DNA of 64,000 bases from Diabrotica undecimpunctata (GCF_040954645.1 NC_092803.1:68792427-68856426), one strand, 5' to 3'. Positions 1 through 12,540 are shown, counted from the first letter of the stretch. The notes: generated from the sequence alone by a model not told the origin. Numbers and translations: made by a program.

Positions 1-297
1 TTATTCCACACTCAGAGCCTTCCAGTGCCTCTGCAAAAATGTTCTCCACATAGAGATTGAAGAGCATAGGAGACAAAATACATCCCTGTCGCACCCCTCT
101 TAAAATTTCAAATTCTTCTGTGTTGGTTGATTTGTTCAGTCTCACTCATGCTTTTTAGTTCCAATAGAGATTCTGGATAACTCTTATATCTTTCTCGTCA
201 ATGTTAGCGTTGTGTAGCTTTTTTATCACTGCGTCATGTTCTATGGTGTTAAACACTTTTTCATAATCGAGGAATGTTATGACTATATCCTTTATTA
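1..297 (-). mobile_element. LINE reverse transcriptase fragment
   Basis: The minus strand translates into the middle of a non-LTR reverse transcriptase. It shows FLDYEKVFNTIEHD (the FxDxxKAFD region), then GVRQGCILSPMLFNLY and ENIFAEAL. Two in-frame stops near the NLYWN motif show it is dead. It continues off the left edge of the window, so its length is unknown. The endonuclease and the YADD box are not in the window. The clade is probably RTE-like, judging only from the GVRQGCILSP wording. It is a relic with no host function. Confidence 0.85.
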
Positions 298-2054
298 ATT
301 GTACACCCTGTATTTTAGTATTGTAATTGTTATTTTATGATACTTTATTATTTGTTAAGAATTCCCTATCCCTAACTGCTTTAATTTGTGAGTTATTCTT
401 GATTTATTGTGCCAAACATTAATTGCAACAAAAATTACGTGAAATAATATCAGGTTGGCCGTGAAAAATAGTCAGTAGAAAGCTGGAACAATTCAGAACA
501 ACATATTGTAAAAGTTGAACAATCCTGTCTATTCAAAGTTTTAATATACAACCCATTGTACTTAATCCAAATGAGGACTTTGGGAGTGAAACAGAATTAG
601 GAATAATATTTATTATTAATGTTTGTATTAATATGACAAGATTTCTATAGCGATCAATTTAAGCAATAAAACTTTTTTTACGATAAAATGAAGGTATTGA
701 AATAAAATCGCTGTATTATTATTTTTACCTGGTGTCCCCGCCTCTGATGCTTTGTCACTAAGAATAAATAACTTTGTTTATTCCATAGATGGCAATGACA
801 ATAATAACACTAATCCTTTAACGAGGGGAAAAGCAAGATGATATTTTTTGAGACAAGCTATACATGTAAAGGAAAATGTATTTGAATTTAAATTTGAATG
901 TTGTGAAATCTGTAAATGTAATGATTCATTGTCCAACAAACTTGAAACACAAAATGTAAATATTGCCTTTAATATCATTTAATTATAAATACATAAAATA
1001 TACTTTTATTTATTGTGCTTAAATCTTTAAAACATGTAAAAATATGAAAAGTAACTATGACAGGCCTTCTAAAATATATCCGCCTATAATCGATAATCGA
1101 ATTATAATTTGCCGTACTACCGAGACTACACAGACTACCCTAAAGTCATGCATATGTTTTTTCACTGCTTATTTCATCTAAAAAAATTTGAAAAACTTAT
1201 TCATGTATTGGTTAAAATTTTGAATTCGAAAGTTTATCTCTCGACTAAACATAAACTAATAAAATCTTACAACAAGGTGTTTAAAACTTTACCACTACTA
1301 AAATAATTTGTTTAAACAAACACTTAATAACAAAGTATTAGGATAAAAGCCTTTAGGATATTATCCTTTTAGGAATGTGGCGCTGGTTATAAAAGTGGAT
1401 GCACTCCAACAATGCCTGCAATAACTCGTCGATGATTTAGACTGTTGTTTGTAATTGTTTCAGCCCAATAAATAGGAGTTTTTGTATCGATATGTAAAAA
1501 AAATTGTATGGATATAATAAATGATACATGGATCCACCACTTCACTCCAAAGTCAAATTGGCGGTCAACTGGATGGACAGCACCAGATAAAAGCCCCCCC
1601 CCCCTCACTAAAAATTAACCAGCTAAAGTTTTCGCTTTTATATCTTTAGATTGGCGTAGTATTTTATTCTTTGATTACCTCGAAGAAATAAGAATATCAG
1701 TAGCGAATACTATATAGCGTTATTGATGGGTTTGAAGGAAAACATTGCAAAAAAGCCCACAAAACCAAACTGCTCTTTCCCTCAGACAACACGCACGTAC
1801 AAAAGTACATGAATTGTTTTCGTACACGCCATATTCTACTGATATGGCTTCCAGTAACTACTAGCTATTTGCAGGCTTCAAATTAAAACACAAGGGAAAT
1901 ATATTTGTTTCAAATGAGGAAGAATTCTGGAAACTAAGGCCAGAGTCATTCGATATCTGAGACTTATTGACTGAAGTGACATACGGAACTAACTTAAAAC
2001 TATATAGCAAATAATACTGATGTTAAACTAAAAAACGTGTTTTTTTCTTTTTAG
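298..2054. other. AT-rich non-coding stretch upstream of zinc-finger exon
   Basis: I see no gene here. Short open frames on both strands lack recognisable motifs. A run of 11 C residues lies at 1594-1604. If the zinc-finger gene's first exons are nearby they may lie here, but I found no Cys-x2-Cys exon with a matching phase-0 donor. The stretch ends in a pyrimidine tract and AG acceptor at 2041-2054. Confidence 0.4.
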
Positions 2055-2568
2055 AATTTCCAGATAATGAGACATCTTGAAAAGCACCTCAACATGGACT
2101 CGCACGACTTCCAAGAAAACTCAGAGGGAACAAATAACTTGGATGAACTTCCAGATATCAAAATAGAGTTCCCCAAGTTTATACTAGACGACAATCTCAT
2201 TAAAACTGACTTTTTAAGTGACGAAGACTGTTCAAACGAAGGTCATCTAACGTTCGATCTTCATCATGACAGCGACAGCTCAGAAGAATTAGACTCTTTG
2301 ACCAAAAGTGTGAGGAAGAACCGGAGAAAAGCAGCTGCACCCCAGAGGGCCGTCCAGATTGAAATTAGTCAGTCGGGGTCTATGGAAAACAGTTCTGAAT
2401 CTTCGCAAGATAATACTGATACTTTGACCTTTACTAATATTCAGAATTTGAGTTTGAAACTGAAGGTTGAATCTTTGCTGGATTTTGGGGAGGCAGACGA
2501 ATTGTGTGAAGATCTATTGCAGAATATTAACGAGGATGATATTTTTAAAGATCTGCAGGATGAGGCAG
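2055..2568 (+). CDS. C2H2 zinc-finger protein, first recognised exon (partial 5')
   Basis: This is the first visible exon of a multi-exon C2H2 zinc-finger gene, a probable nuclear DNA-binding transcription factor. A T-rich tract and AG precede it and a GTATGT donor follows. Its first residues (FQIMRHLEKH, then another His) fit the second half of a C2H2 finger (F-x5-L-x2-H-x5-H). An upstream exon with the Cys pair is therefore expected, and the ATG at 2067 is probably not the true start. The rest is an acidic Asp/Glu/Ser-rich linker of about 150 residues, with one basic patch (KNRRKAAAPQR). The exon ends in phase 1 and joins 4910. All eight exons together give about 626 residues to the stop at 18456. 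I cannot name an orthologue. Confidence 0.85.
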
Positions 2569-2699
2569 GTATGTACTGTCATTTTGTTCTTTATACACAT
2601 ACATTGTAATTAATATGTGGGATATATATTTTGATAAAAAATACAGGCTTTATTAATAAAATTTTATCTAAAGTTTATTACTTTCATTAATCTGTCAGT

Positions 2700-3240
2700 C
2701 TATGATATTTTTGACATGTGGCGGTAACACCACCTTTTAAGGCTGCAAACTTGTCCATTTCAGTTTTCTTGAGTGTCCAAGTCTCTGATTCATACAGAAG
2801 AGTTGGAAAATGTAGTATCTGAGCATTCTTATTCGGAGCCTTAGGTTGAGGCTTAACCTAAGAATAAGAAATTGTTTGATCTCTATAAATACTGCTGTTG
2901 CTATTTATATTCGCACTGTTATTTTATGTAAAGATATTTATAACTTTTCACTCTCTCTATCTGCTCATTGCTTGTGACAAGATTACCCGGGGCGTTATCT
3001 TTCTTTGAAATGACCATAAATTTTGTTTTTATAAAATTTATTTTCAATCCATAGGTTTAACATGAACAGCTTAATCTCTCTTAAGTGTTTTTAAATCCTT
3101 AAGATTATCTGTTATAACAACTGTGTCCTCCGTATATCGCATATTGTTAAAAACCTCTCCATTAATAGTTACACCCTCACTTGAAAATTCTAATGTAGAA
3201 CAAGAACAAGAGGAAGAATTCTTTTTAATGATTAAATCTA
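2700..3240 (-). mobile_element. LINE reverse transcriptase 3' fragment in intron
   Basis: The minus strand shows the end of a LINE reverse transcriptase: EGVTINGEVFNNMRYTEDTVV, where the YADD box has become YTED. After stops it continues with STLLYESETWTLKKTEMDKF, the usual post-RT region (tLLYGsETWTL). Stops and shifts break it throughout. It lies antisense in the first visible intron of the zinc-finger gene. Confidence 0.75.
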
Positions 3241-4909
3241 AAAAGTGTTGACAATGTTGTTATTTTCTAACTCTAAAGGTGCGATCTAACAGAACGTGAA
3301 GTGGCGTTCTTCAACGGCTCAGAAAAATAGAAAATACATAATTGAAAAAGACAAAATGTAAAAACGTGAACCAATCCAACGTGGAATACCGTTTTTATGC
3401 ACAATATTTGTGGTTTACGATCCCTGGAATAGGGCAAACCTGTCTATTTATGGTTTTTCGGTAAAATAACATGGTAACAAGAAATTTGCAAGCTGATGTA
3501 TAGCACGTACTTACCGCATCAAATCTTCTGACATGATTAGGGACAGGTTAGGTACGATCAGTTTTGTGGTAATTTTACTATGAGGTGATCTAAAGAAATT
3601 GTATTGGAATTTTTATCATTGTATAAATTACCCAACTTACTAAAGTTTTTACCAGCAACACTGGTGGACAAAATTAATCTAAATCCCGATCTCGAGGGCA
3701 CGCTTTATTGGGACCGTTATCAAAAAGTAAATATTTATCAATTTCACACTAACATAGGGTGCCAACCGTGATCTCTCTTTTTTTCACTGTATATATTTTC
3801 TGTTCCTCTTTGCCGTCGTGAGCCAGCGCCTTTCCACGAGCTGTCTGATGCGGGCTTAAGCCGGGACTTCCACCTCTGGCTCTGGAACGTCATATGCGGA
3901 AGCCAAAGAAGGAATCAGGTAGAGTCCAGATAGATAGTAGACGATAAATAAGGGTACATTACCCTCATCGGCAGAAGAAACGATAACAAATTGACAAAGG
4001 GCAGTGACGATATATTGAAACCATAGGAAGATAAAAATCTTTCTAAATGTCGAGTTCAGATAAATTAACAAGGGATAATTAAACTTACTGTTGAAAATAC
4101 GGGTTTCACCACAAAAACTGTATTTTAACATCGCCAGCCATGGGAAATAAGCTTTGTTCATGGGAAAATATTTCTTAAGTTCTGAGATTTTATTAAAAGT
4201 GGATTTATCACACCCAGAACTAATTTATTACATAGGAAGTACTGTATTCGTAGACGAACACAGTCATAAAAATAGTTAAGACACAGGATTAACTTAAAAG
4301 ACAGTTTGGTACAGTTTCTTAAAAATTTAAAATTCAAGAAAAATTGTCATGTCGCAGATTCTGAGCTGTTGTTTTTTTTAATTGCTGATTGCCAATCCTG
4401 TAGGACGTGGTAGGTCTTTTTAGATTCTAGACTAGTCTTTCTTCTTGTTTTCCAAGTTTTGTCTGCGCAATTATTTTTTTCCTTAGTGCTAACTATGTCT
4501 GGGACGCATTCCCCTATGTTCCACCTCACGCGCCCTTACGGCTACATTTTTTTTAACTGATTTTCTAAACAATATTTTCTATTGGTATGTAATATAAAGG
4601 TGTATTGATATATCTTACTTAGGATTCTGACAGCATTTTTCAGTCATAATACTGTTCTAATTTGTATAATGTGATTCACAAAATCAACGCCTCTGGAGAA
4701 GACACAGTTAAGCCCTGTCACGGTTGTTATAGATTGCTTCTTGTCTAGATTCTCGTTATATTATAGATATTGCACTATATAGTTATGCTTACTCAGTGTA
4801 TTTACAAAACTCTATCTACGAAAAATTTATCTTCAGTTAAAATGTTTACTAAATTTGAATATAACATAAATACTAGTGATGCTATTAGTAATATATTAAA
4901 ACTTTTTAG
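3241..4909. other. Remainder of zinc-finger intron, no gene recognised
   Basis: The stretch is mostly AT-rich intron. A minus-strand open frame at 3856-4161 (101 residues) has one strongly hydrophobic stretch and ends in a proline/glutamate-rich tail (YDVPEPEVEVPA). It matches no family I know. It may be chance or a piece of an unrecognised repeat. The intron ends with a T-rich tract and AG at 4908-4909. Confidence 0.35.
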
Positions 4910-5150
4910 ATGGAGAAGCAATTGATGATGAGATGATCGTGAACGTCAAAGAAGAGTGGAGAGCACACTGGGGTGTCAAATGCAATATGTGCGAACAGGT
5001 CTTCCCCTTCAAAACAGAGTTCGATAAACATTATATTACTAATTATAATCTAATTCCGGTGTATACGTGTACATTTTGCAACAAATCCGCCGAGAAATAC
5101 TCTACGTTTCGCTCACATTGTTATAGACACATAACTGAAGGCCGCTATAA
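4910..5150 (+). CDS. C2H2 zinc-finger gene, exon 2 of those visible
   Basis: This exon enters in phase 1 and leaves in phase 2 (AA before GTAAGT). It encodes an acidic start, then a degenerate finger (CNMC, one His, second His replaced within HYITNYN), then a proper finger with CTFC and HCYRH. The first finger probably binds zinc poorly or not at all. The short 103-base intron that follows is free of transposons, unlike its neighbours. Confidence 0.9.
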
Positions 5151-5253
5151 GTAAGTGCACAGTTTTTATTAAAATATACCTGTGGTGGTATAATTGAATT
5201 ATCTTTTTTAGCATTCCTGTTTTAAGCCTCTAACCATTATTCTTTTCTTTCAG

Positions 5254-5451
5254 ATGCCAATACTGCCCAAAAGGATTTAGCCTACAAAGTATGTTACATG
5301 TGCACATTTTAGCAAAGCATACCAAAGTCAAGCCACACAATTGCGAAGAATGCGGTAAGACATTTGTTACTAAACCAGGGTTGAAGATACACCTCAAGAA
5401 ACACAAGACTGAAACAAAGGAGGATTATCCGTGTGTAGAATGTGGGAAAGT
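5254..5451 (+). CDS. C2H2 zinc-finger gene, exon 3 of those visible
   Basis: The exon carries finger KCQYC...HILAKH, then a linker of the usual type, finger NCEECGKTF...HLKKH, and the first half of a third finger (CVECGK). The donor GTAAGT at 5452 cuts that finger just after CGK in phase 2. The completing half (LHTRGGLTSHMNVH) is 8.3 kb downstream at 13783. Reading through instead meets a TAA at once, so splicing is required. Confidence 0.92.
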
Positions 5452-5502
5452 GTAAGTATATTATACTATACGGACTATTCAAAACAGATAAAAAATGTAA
5501 TA

Positions 5503-5506
<4 letters not shown>

Positions 5507-5562
<56 letters not shown>
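5507..5562. repeat. (TA)n microsatellite
   Basis: A nearly pure AT dinucleotide run sits directly against the left LTR of the inserted retrotransposon. A matching run lies on the other side of the insertion, so the element probably landed in one longer TA repeat. Confidence 0.95.
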
Positions 5563-5566
<4 letters not shown>

Positions 5567-7036
5567 ATGATGTGTTTTTTGTTTGAATGATGAGCAATGA
5601 GTATTTTTAATAATATAGGGTTTTTATCGCGGTTCTCAAAGAATTAGTTTGTAAGTACTTTTTTAAATTATCTTTATTATAACTATTATGAAACACACAT
5701 ATATATATATATATATATCTAACCTAGCCAATGTAAATTTAAAATAAACTATCTTTAAACTGATATTCTTATAAAACTAATTAAATTCTATAGACAATCT
5801 AAAATTTAAACAAACTATCTTCAAAATTGAAATTGTTATGACACTAACTAAATTATATTAACAAAATTTTGTACCTTTCTTTCACTGAATGCCTAAATGA
5901 ACTGTTTTCCACTATATAGATTCTAATCACCACTGAATGTCTTCGTACTTCAGTTATCCTTGTTTTTTGTGAAATTATTTTTTCCAATTATCAGCTTCTA
6001 CCAATTTAAGATATAGTTTTCTTCACCAGCATTTATACACCACCAACCAAACCAGTAAACAGCATTTATATTTATTCTTCTTTTCAATATACCAATATCC
6101 AATTATTATAAGTTGATTTATACTAATCTCCAACCATAATATAATTTAATTTCTTCCAATATACTTTTTTTAATCTTCAATAATTATTTGTGTATAATTA
6201 TAAATGTGCATTAAATTATATGCATAATTTTTAATCTTCATTTAACTCACTATATTAAACAATTGGACTATCTCCAACTAACTTTCATATTTCTTATTAA
6301 ACTGCTTGACTGACTTACTAAAACTGTGAACAATTGACTTCACTAACTAATCTACTAACTTTCATAATAAACTGCTTGACTTCTGACTAAAAAACTTCCT
6401 GACTGCTTGACTTCAGACTAAAAACTTCCATCACTGCCATCTTGAATCCAAATCACGGGTATTTATATCCTTTTGGATATTCCAGAACCATCTGGTAAGA
6501 GATCATGTTCCAATTTGTTCTATTTCTTCGATATAGATGTTCTCGAAAAAAATATCTGTTCGATCCACCGCCATAATCATTATTCCAGAATGTTCCAACA
6601 TAAACACAGGTCAAATTCTGCACTCTGGAGAATTCGTTAATGTTCCATTGATAATTTTGTTGACATTTAGGCTTTTCAGATCAGAATAAACATTCAACTT
6701 AGTAACTAACACTCTAATTTAATAAAATACACAATTCAAACAATATATTATTATAACCCCACTTTATATTCCCAATTATGATTAATTTCTATCTGTCAAT
6801 CACTCCGAGAGTATTTTTGGTTGCCTATGCACATGGCTCACTTAAATCTATTTACAACATTATAATTACTAAAATACAACTTTTTACAATTATTATATGC
6901 TAATTTCTTAAAATGCCCTCACATAAATATATTTTTATTAAATTCTCTAGTATATAACTTATTTAAAACAACCAAATATCTAATATTATGTAGTATATAA
7001 CTTATAAATTATTTTCTATAAACCCCAATCGTCACA
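5563..7036 (-). repeat. Left LTR (3' LTR of the antisense element)
   Basis: This is a direct copy of 10668-12129. The only differences I could see are a TA run ten bases longer near 5700-5719 and two extra bases near 7006. On the element's own strand the polypurine tract would lie just inside, where the minus strand reads TTTTGGGGTAT before the LTR. Confidence 0.93.
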
Positions 7037-7520
7037 ATACCCCAAAATAATATTTAAAATAAATAATTTACTTATTATTTTTTTAAATATTAATTTTCTC
7101 ATACCTTATTAAATTTAATAAATCAAAATTTTTTTTTTATTTAAAATGTGTTAAATACATCCCTGTTCGCTGTCTATGTCAAAACAGAGAACAACGGATC
7201 ACAGTTCGGCTATTCTATGGTCAAACTGTCATGTCAAATGGAACAATGGATGCGATATCAGAGAATAAAATATAACCTTAATTAAAATATAATCGATATG
7301 GTGTTCTGTTTGTTTATAGACAAAATCTAGGAATTATTTCCATTCAAAATAACTTTCATCAATATAAATTGGTAAGTTTTACACTTTTTATAAAGACATT
7401 TACACAATCAATTCTGTATCTAACCCCAAATTATGATTTTTAGGGTACCAAACAATTTCCATATGTACAAAATTCAACAAGTATGATGTCAAATTTATTC
7501 ACAACAAAGAAATCTACCAT

Positions 7521-8336
7521 CTATCTATAAAATGGATCTATCAGTAAGTTTTTTTTTTTTTGAAAAATTGTACATTTTTCTTGATTTATTTTAAGTCCAA
7601 CTTTATCTAATCTGTTTATTATAATTTTTAGGTGTTTCTCATGATCTTCAGCCGTTTTAGAAACAATTAATATATCACCAATGTAGTGAATTACAAAATG
7701 TTCATATTGATCCAAAATATCATGAAGACATCTACATAGAACACTGCAAGATGATTGAAGTCCAAATGGTAGTACTTTGAATTCATATATTACTCCATCT
7801 ATCTGAAATCCTGTATACTGTCTACTTTTTCTTTCTAGAGGTATTAACCAGAAACTATGCTGTAAATCGATTTTAGTGAAAAATGACATTCCTGTAATTC
7901 TTCCTAATATTCCATCTATACTCATTGGTGCTTCAAATTGCTTTTCAGTAATCTTGTTAATATTCCTTGCATCCAAACATAACCTGATTTCACCTGATCT
8001 TTTTCGTACTACTACTATGGGGTTAATAAAACGTGTGTCTGCCTTCTCAATGATCCCATCTTCTAACATATTATTAATTGTTTTGTTTACTTCTTCTCTG
8101 TATTTATATGGTATTGGGTATGATTTTGTTTTAAAATCTTTTTCTTCTTTAACTTTTATACTATGGATATAATTTTGTGCAATTCTATTTTCTTTATTGA
8201 CAAGTCCCTTGTGTTGCTGCAATATGGAAATGACTATTGATTTATATTCTTCAGGGCAATTTAAAACTTTTATCATATCTTCTTCTTTACAAATAAAATT
8301 ATTCTTCATTATGTACTCATTATTCCTTGCTTCCAA
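7521..8336 (-). pseudogene. Gypsy-type reverse transcriptase, truncated, catalytic Asp lost
   Basis: This is the N-terminal and palm part of an LTR-element reverse transcriptase. Motifs in order are PYKYREEVNKTINNMLEDG, INPIVVVRKRSGEIRLCLDA, FFTKIDLQHSFWLIPL, VLPFGLQSS and HYIGDILIVS. The catalytic YxDD box reads YIGD, so one of the two metal-binding aspartates is glycine and the enzyme should be inactive. The frame ends at an A-rich run (KKK) soon after the thumb region (GLKINQEKCTIF). RNase H and integrase are missing. It is in the same frame as the upstream protease and is separated from it by a single TAG at 8352-8354. Confidence 0.88.
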
Positions 8337-8351
8337 TTTTACGCACTCCGC

Positions 8352-8870
8352 CTAGTAGGCATCCATCTGCTTAAAATTTCCATTCCTTAAATATTCACTA
8401 CAATAATTATTCTTTACATTCTTTTGGGACATTTCCCTATCATCAAAATACATTTCTTCTTCATAAACATCATTATTTTCTTTTAATAATATCCTATCAA
8501 CTCTTATTCCTTCTTCTACCTCATCTTTCTGCATAAATTTAATTATTTGCCCTTCCAAAGTTACCATTTTTTCTTCAAAATCTATCTTTACTTTCTTCTT
8601 TTCCAATTCATCATTTCCCATTAATATATCAACACATAAATCCTTGACAATAAATCCTTGCATATTAATTTCTTTATTAAGAATATTAATTTTAAAATTG
8701 GCTAGTTTATCAATTTCACCCAACTTCTTATTATTTGCACCAATAATTTTAATTTTTGGAATCTTTATTATATCTGATAGTTTTAATGTATTAAAAATAA
8801 AATTCTCCGAGACTAAAGTACTTTCTGAACCAGTATCTATCATAATTTTAATCATTTTATTTTTGGCCAA
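8352..8870 (-). pseudogene. Retroviral-type aspartic protease region of pol
   Basis: The frame contains IMIDTGSESTLVS, the D-T/S-G active-site motif of retropepsins, and a later ILMGNDELEK (the ILGxD motif of the family). In the element it would cut the Gag-Pol polyprotein. The frame stays open upstream to about 8985, overlapping the end of gag, so expression by a frameshift is likely in the intact parent. In that overlap FLNYKLGHCYYE resembles a zinc knuckle whose first two cysteines have been lost, but this is a guess. It ends at a TAG, with the RT reading on in frame beyond it. Confidence 0.8.
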
Positions 8871-8980
8871 AGCATTTATATAAATTAAATTAATAGAGTC
8901 AATAATTTTCTCTTCATCTAAAGAAATAAATTCAGAAGGTTTTTCATAATAGCAATGGCCTAACTTGTAATTCAGAAAGT

Positions 8981-10523
8981 TTACTGCACAAAATTTTGAT
9001 TATTAGAATTGTCAGATTGTATCTGACCACTTGGATCTGATGTCCTATGTCTTTCCCTACTATGACTTCTACTCACATTTTCTTGCCTTGTACTATTTCG
9101 TTCCCTGTCTTCGCAGCTCCTATTCCTTTGTACACAATTTACCTGTCTGTTATAGTTAGGTCGCTCTGTATTTCTTCGATTATTAAAATCTTGTCTATTA
9201 TTATTAGTACTGTTATTAAAATGTTGTCTATTATAATTACTGTTATTATTATTAAAATTTTGTAAATTATTACCATATCTATAATTATTATATGATTGTC
9301 TATATTGTTGATTATCATTTTTATTATATTGAAAGTTATTATTGTTTTTTCTGTTGTTATTATTACTTGTCATATTGCCTCTTTGTATTCTTTGAATAAA
9401 ATTAATAAAACTATCTATTGTTTGAATATTTTGTACAGTTACTGTTTGCACAACATCAACATCAAAATGTCTAGATATAAGACTGTTTCATCCTCTCTAA
9501 GTGGTGGTTCTAAATATTTTGCAACTGTTATCAGTTTTAATGCATAATCTACCATATTTGATTTTAAATTGTGATTATACTTTCCAAAATATAGAATTTC
9601 TCTAAACTTTGCTTGCTCTAATTCACCCCAATAATAATTTAAAAATTTATTTTCAAATGTTTGAAAGTTATCTAAATCATTTTCAATACTAGCAAACCAA
9701 GTTGCTGCATTGTCATTTAATGTCATTCTAATATAATCTTTAATATCATTAATATTATTCACAAATCTTAATTTATGTTTTAAACTATTTATGTATACTC
9801 TAGGATGCAAATTTTTTATATTACCAGAGAATTTAATCCCAGTCTCATTTGTTAAATTTAAGTAAGGTCTCCCTATGTCTCTCATTTGTGAAATATCATC
9901 TATTCTCTGTTCCACATTTCTTATTTGATTACTATTTATTTGGATATTTTGTTGTATATCGTCTAATTTTTCTTCTGTGTTTCTCCTGTCTTCGTTAATT
10001 TTTACTTCTAAGTTACATTTCTGTAACTCTATTTTCTGTTCTATATCTATTTTATTATCTTGAATAATCCTCTTTACTTCTGTCCTCTCATTGTTTATCC
10101 TTTTCTTGTAGTCATTCCGTATACTTTTTATTTCATTTGCAACTTTTTTCTCTGCAGCTTCAAGTTTTTTATCCATTTGTTTTTCCATTTGTTTTACAAT
10201 TTTATTATTATTATCTTCTATTTTCTTTTCTAATTTTCTATAATTCTCTTCCAATTTCTGTTCCATTTTTTTCATGTCTTCTTTGACTTCTTTTGAATTC
10301 TCTTCCAATTTTTTTATTCTTTTGAATTCTCTTCTATTGTCTTGTTCATCTGCATCATTAATGACATCAAAGCTGCCATATTGACATTTTCCTCTCTTTC
10401 TGGATTCATTTCTGCAGTATCTTGTGGAACTTGAACTAAACTCTCCTCTTGTATAGGTTGTGTTTCTACTTCCACATCTTCTTCATTCTTTTTGCTTCTT
10501 GTACCTTTCTTTCCTTGAGACAT
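8981..10523 (-). pseudogene. gag region of the LTR element, frameshifted
   Basis: Three overlapping open pieces make up gag. The first starts MSQGKKGTRSKK at 10523 and stops near 10314. The second (10308-9439) has a long Lys/Glu coiled coil followed by a capsid-like part (FSGNIKNLHPRVYINSLKHK, ATWFASIENDLDNFQTFEN). The third (9451-8981) is rich in Asn, Gln and Arg and probably binds nucleic acid. Breaks near 10315 and 9445 look like one-base losses because homologous-looking text continues in the next frame. The Asn-rich part resembles a prion-like domain, but its position marks it as the gag tail. Confidence 0.78.
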
Positions 10524-10646
10524 TTTGAGACTTTACTTGTTCAAATATAATTAAAAATAAAATCTATAATTTTTTCTTTCTACTGATAATTAATTTAATT
10601 ATATGAGAGCACTTATCTTCCCAAACTAATTCTTTTAAATAGAGAG

Positions 10647-10664
10647 CCACCGCGTTGGGTGCCA
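10647..10664 (-). other. Putative tRNA primer-binding site
   Basis: Three bases inside the right LTR the minus strand reads TGGCACCCAACGCGGTGG. This resembles the primer sites complementary to lysine tRNA used by many LTR elements (TGGCGCCCAACG core). It fixes the element's orientation as minus strand. Confidence 0.7.
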
Positions 10665-10667
10665 AAT

Positions 10668-12129
10668 TGTTATGATGTGTTTTTTGTTTGAATGATGAGC
10701 AATGAGTATTTTTAATAATATAGGGTTTTTATCGCGGTTCTCAAAGAATTAGTTTGTAAGTACTTTTTTAAATTATCTTTATTATAACTATTATGAAACA
10801 CACATATATATATCTAACCTAGCCAATGTAAATTTAAAATAAACTATCTTTAAACTGATATTCTTATAAAACTAATTAAATTCTATAGACAATCTAAAAT
10901 TTAAACAAACTATCTTCAAAATTGAAATTGTTATGACACTAACTAAATTATATTAACAAAATTTTGTACCTTTCTTTCACTGAATGCCTAAATGAACTGT
11001 TTTCCACTATATAGATTCTAATCACCACTGAATGTCTTCGTACTTCAGTTATCCTTGTTTTTTGTGAAATTATTTTTTCCAATTATCAGCTTCTACCAAT
11101 TTAAGATATAGTTTTCTTCACCAGCATTTATACACCACCAACCAAACCAGTAAACAGCATTTATATTTATTCTTCTTTTCAATATACCAATATCCAATTA
11201 TTATAAGTTGATTTATACTAATCTCCAACCATAATATAATTTAATTTCTTCCAATATACTTTTTTTAATCTTCAATAATTATTTGTGTATAATTATAAAT
11301 GTGCATTAAATTATATGCATAATTTTTAATCTTCATTTAACTCACTATATTAAACAATTGGACTATCTCCAACTAACTTTCATATTTCTTATTAAACTGC
11401 TTGACTGACTTACTAAAACTGTGAACAATTGACTTCACTAACTAATCTACTAACTTTCATAATAAACTGCTTGACTTCTGACTAAAAAACTTCCTGACTG
11501 CTTGACTTCAGACTAAAAACTTCCATCACTGCCATCTTGAATCCAAATCACGGGTATTTATATCCTTTTGGATATTCCAGAACCATCTGGTAAGAGATCA
11601 TGTTCCAATTTGTTCTATTTCTTCGATATAGATGTTCTCGAAAAAAATATCTGTTCGATCCACCGCCATAATCATTATTCCAGAATGTTCCAACATAAAC
11701 ACAGGTCAAATTCTGCACTCTGGAGAATTCGTTAATGTTCCATTGATAATTTTGTTGACATTTAGGCTTTTCAGATCAGAATAAACATTCAACTTAGTAA
11801 CTAACACTCTAATTTAATAAAATACACAATTCAAACAATATATTATTATAACCCCACTTTATATTCCCAATTATGATTAATTTCTATCTGTCAATCACTC
11901 CGAGAGTATTTTTGGTTGCCTATGCACATGGCTCACTTAAATCTATTTACAACATTATAATTACTAAAATACAACTTTTTACAATTATTATATGCTAATT
12001 TCTTAAAATGCCCTCACATAAATATATTTTTATTAAATTCTCTAGTATATAACTTATTTAAAACAACCAAATATCTAATATTATGTAGTATATAACATAA
12101 ATTATTTTCTATAAACCCCAATCGTCACA
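10668..12129 (-). repeat. Right LTR (5' LTR of the antisense element)
   Basis: The second copy of the terminal repeat ends TCGTCACA and is followed by ATAT and a TA microsatellite. It would carry the element's promoter, directing transcription leftward, against the zinc-finger gene. Confidence 0.93.
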
Positions 12130-12130
12130 A

Positions 12131-12244
<114 letters not shown>

Positions 12245-12540
12245 TAATTCTTGTAATAGTAATAATCTTAGCTCTAGGTTTAATTGTACTAACTTGGCAG
12301 ATTGAAACCCCGAACTCTAACGGAACCGTATCCCTCTTGATAATGGTTCCAAAATGGGTGCTGATACGTCGAGTTTTAAATTCTCAACGCGGTCAGTCTT
12401 CCGGGTTGAACCGCGTCGATTATCATTGCGCCGAGCTTTCGATATCCTCTTCGATGTCTTCTTCAGGGCTTCCGAGGTCTCAGTCTTCCGAGCCCCCAGA
12501 CACTACTAATCTGATCTACACTCATCACTGTTAAAAAATG

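Larger units (their letters stand above)
5563..12129 (-). mobile_element. Gypsy-like LTR retrotransposon, antisense in zinc-finger intron
   Basis: This is a complete 6.57-kb insertion with two long terminal repeats (1474 and 1462 bases) that begin TG and end CA when read on the plus strand. A flanking ATAT on each side is compatible with a 4-bp target duplication, though the site is TA microsatellite. Inside, in minus-strand order, lie a tRNA-type primer site, a gag region, an aspartic protease and a reverse transcriptase cut short by the next repeat. No RNase H or integrase is present in 7037-7520. The gag has frame breaks, pol has one stop, and the RT catalytic box is YIGD instead of YIDD. 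It is therefore a non-autonomous copy. By eye the LTRs differ only by two indels, so the insertion is young. Confidence 0.93.

Noticed and set aside
8981..9451. Asn/Gln-rich protein that looks like a prion-like or spacer gene
   Set aside because: It sits between the capsid-like gag part and the protease of the LTR element on the same strand, so it is the gag tail and not a separate gene.
7876..9547. Several plus-strand open frames of 70-100 residues
   Set aside because: They are reverse-strand shadows of the AT-rich gag-pol coding region and have only Ile/Leu-rich composition without motifs.
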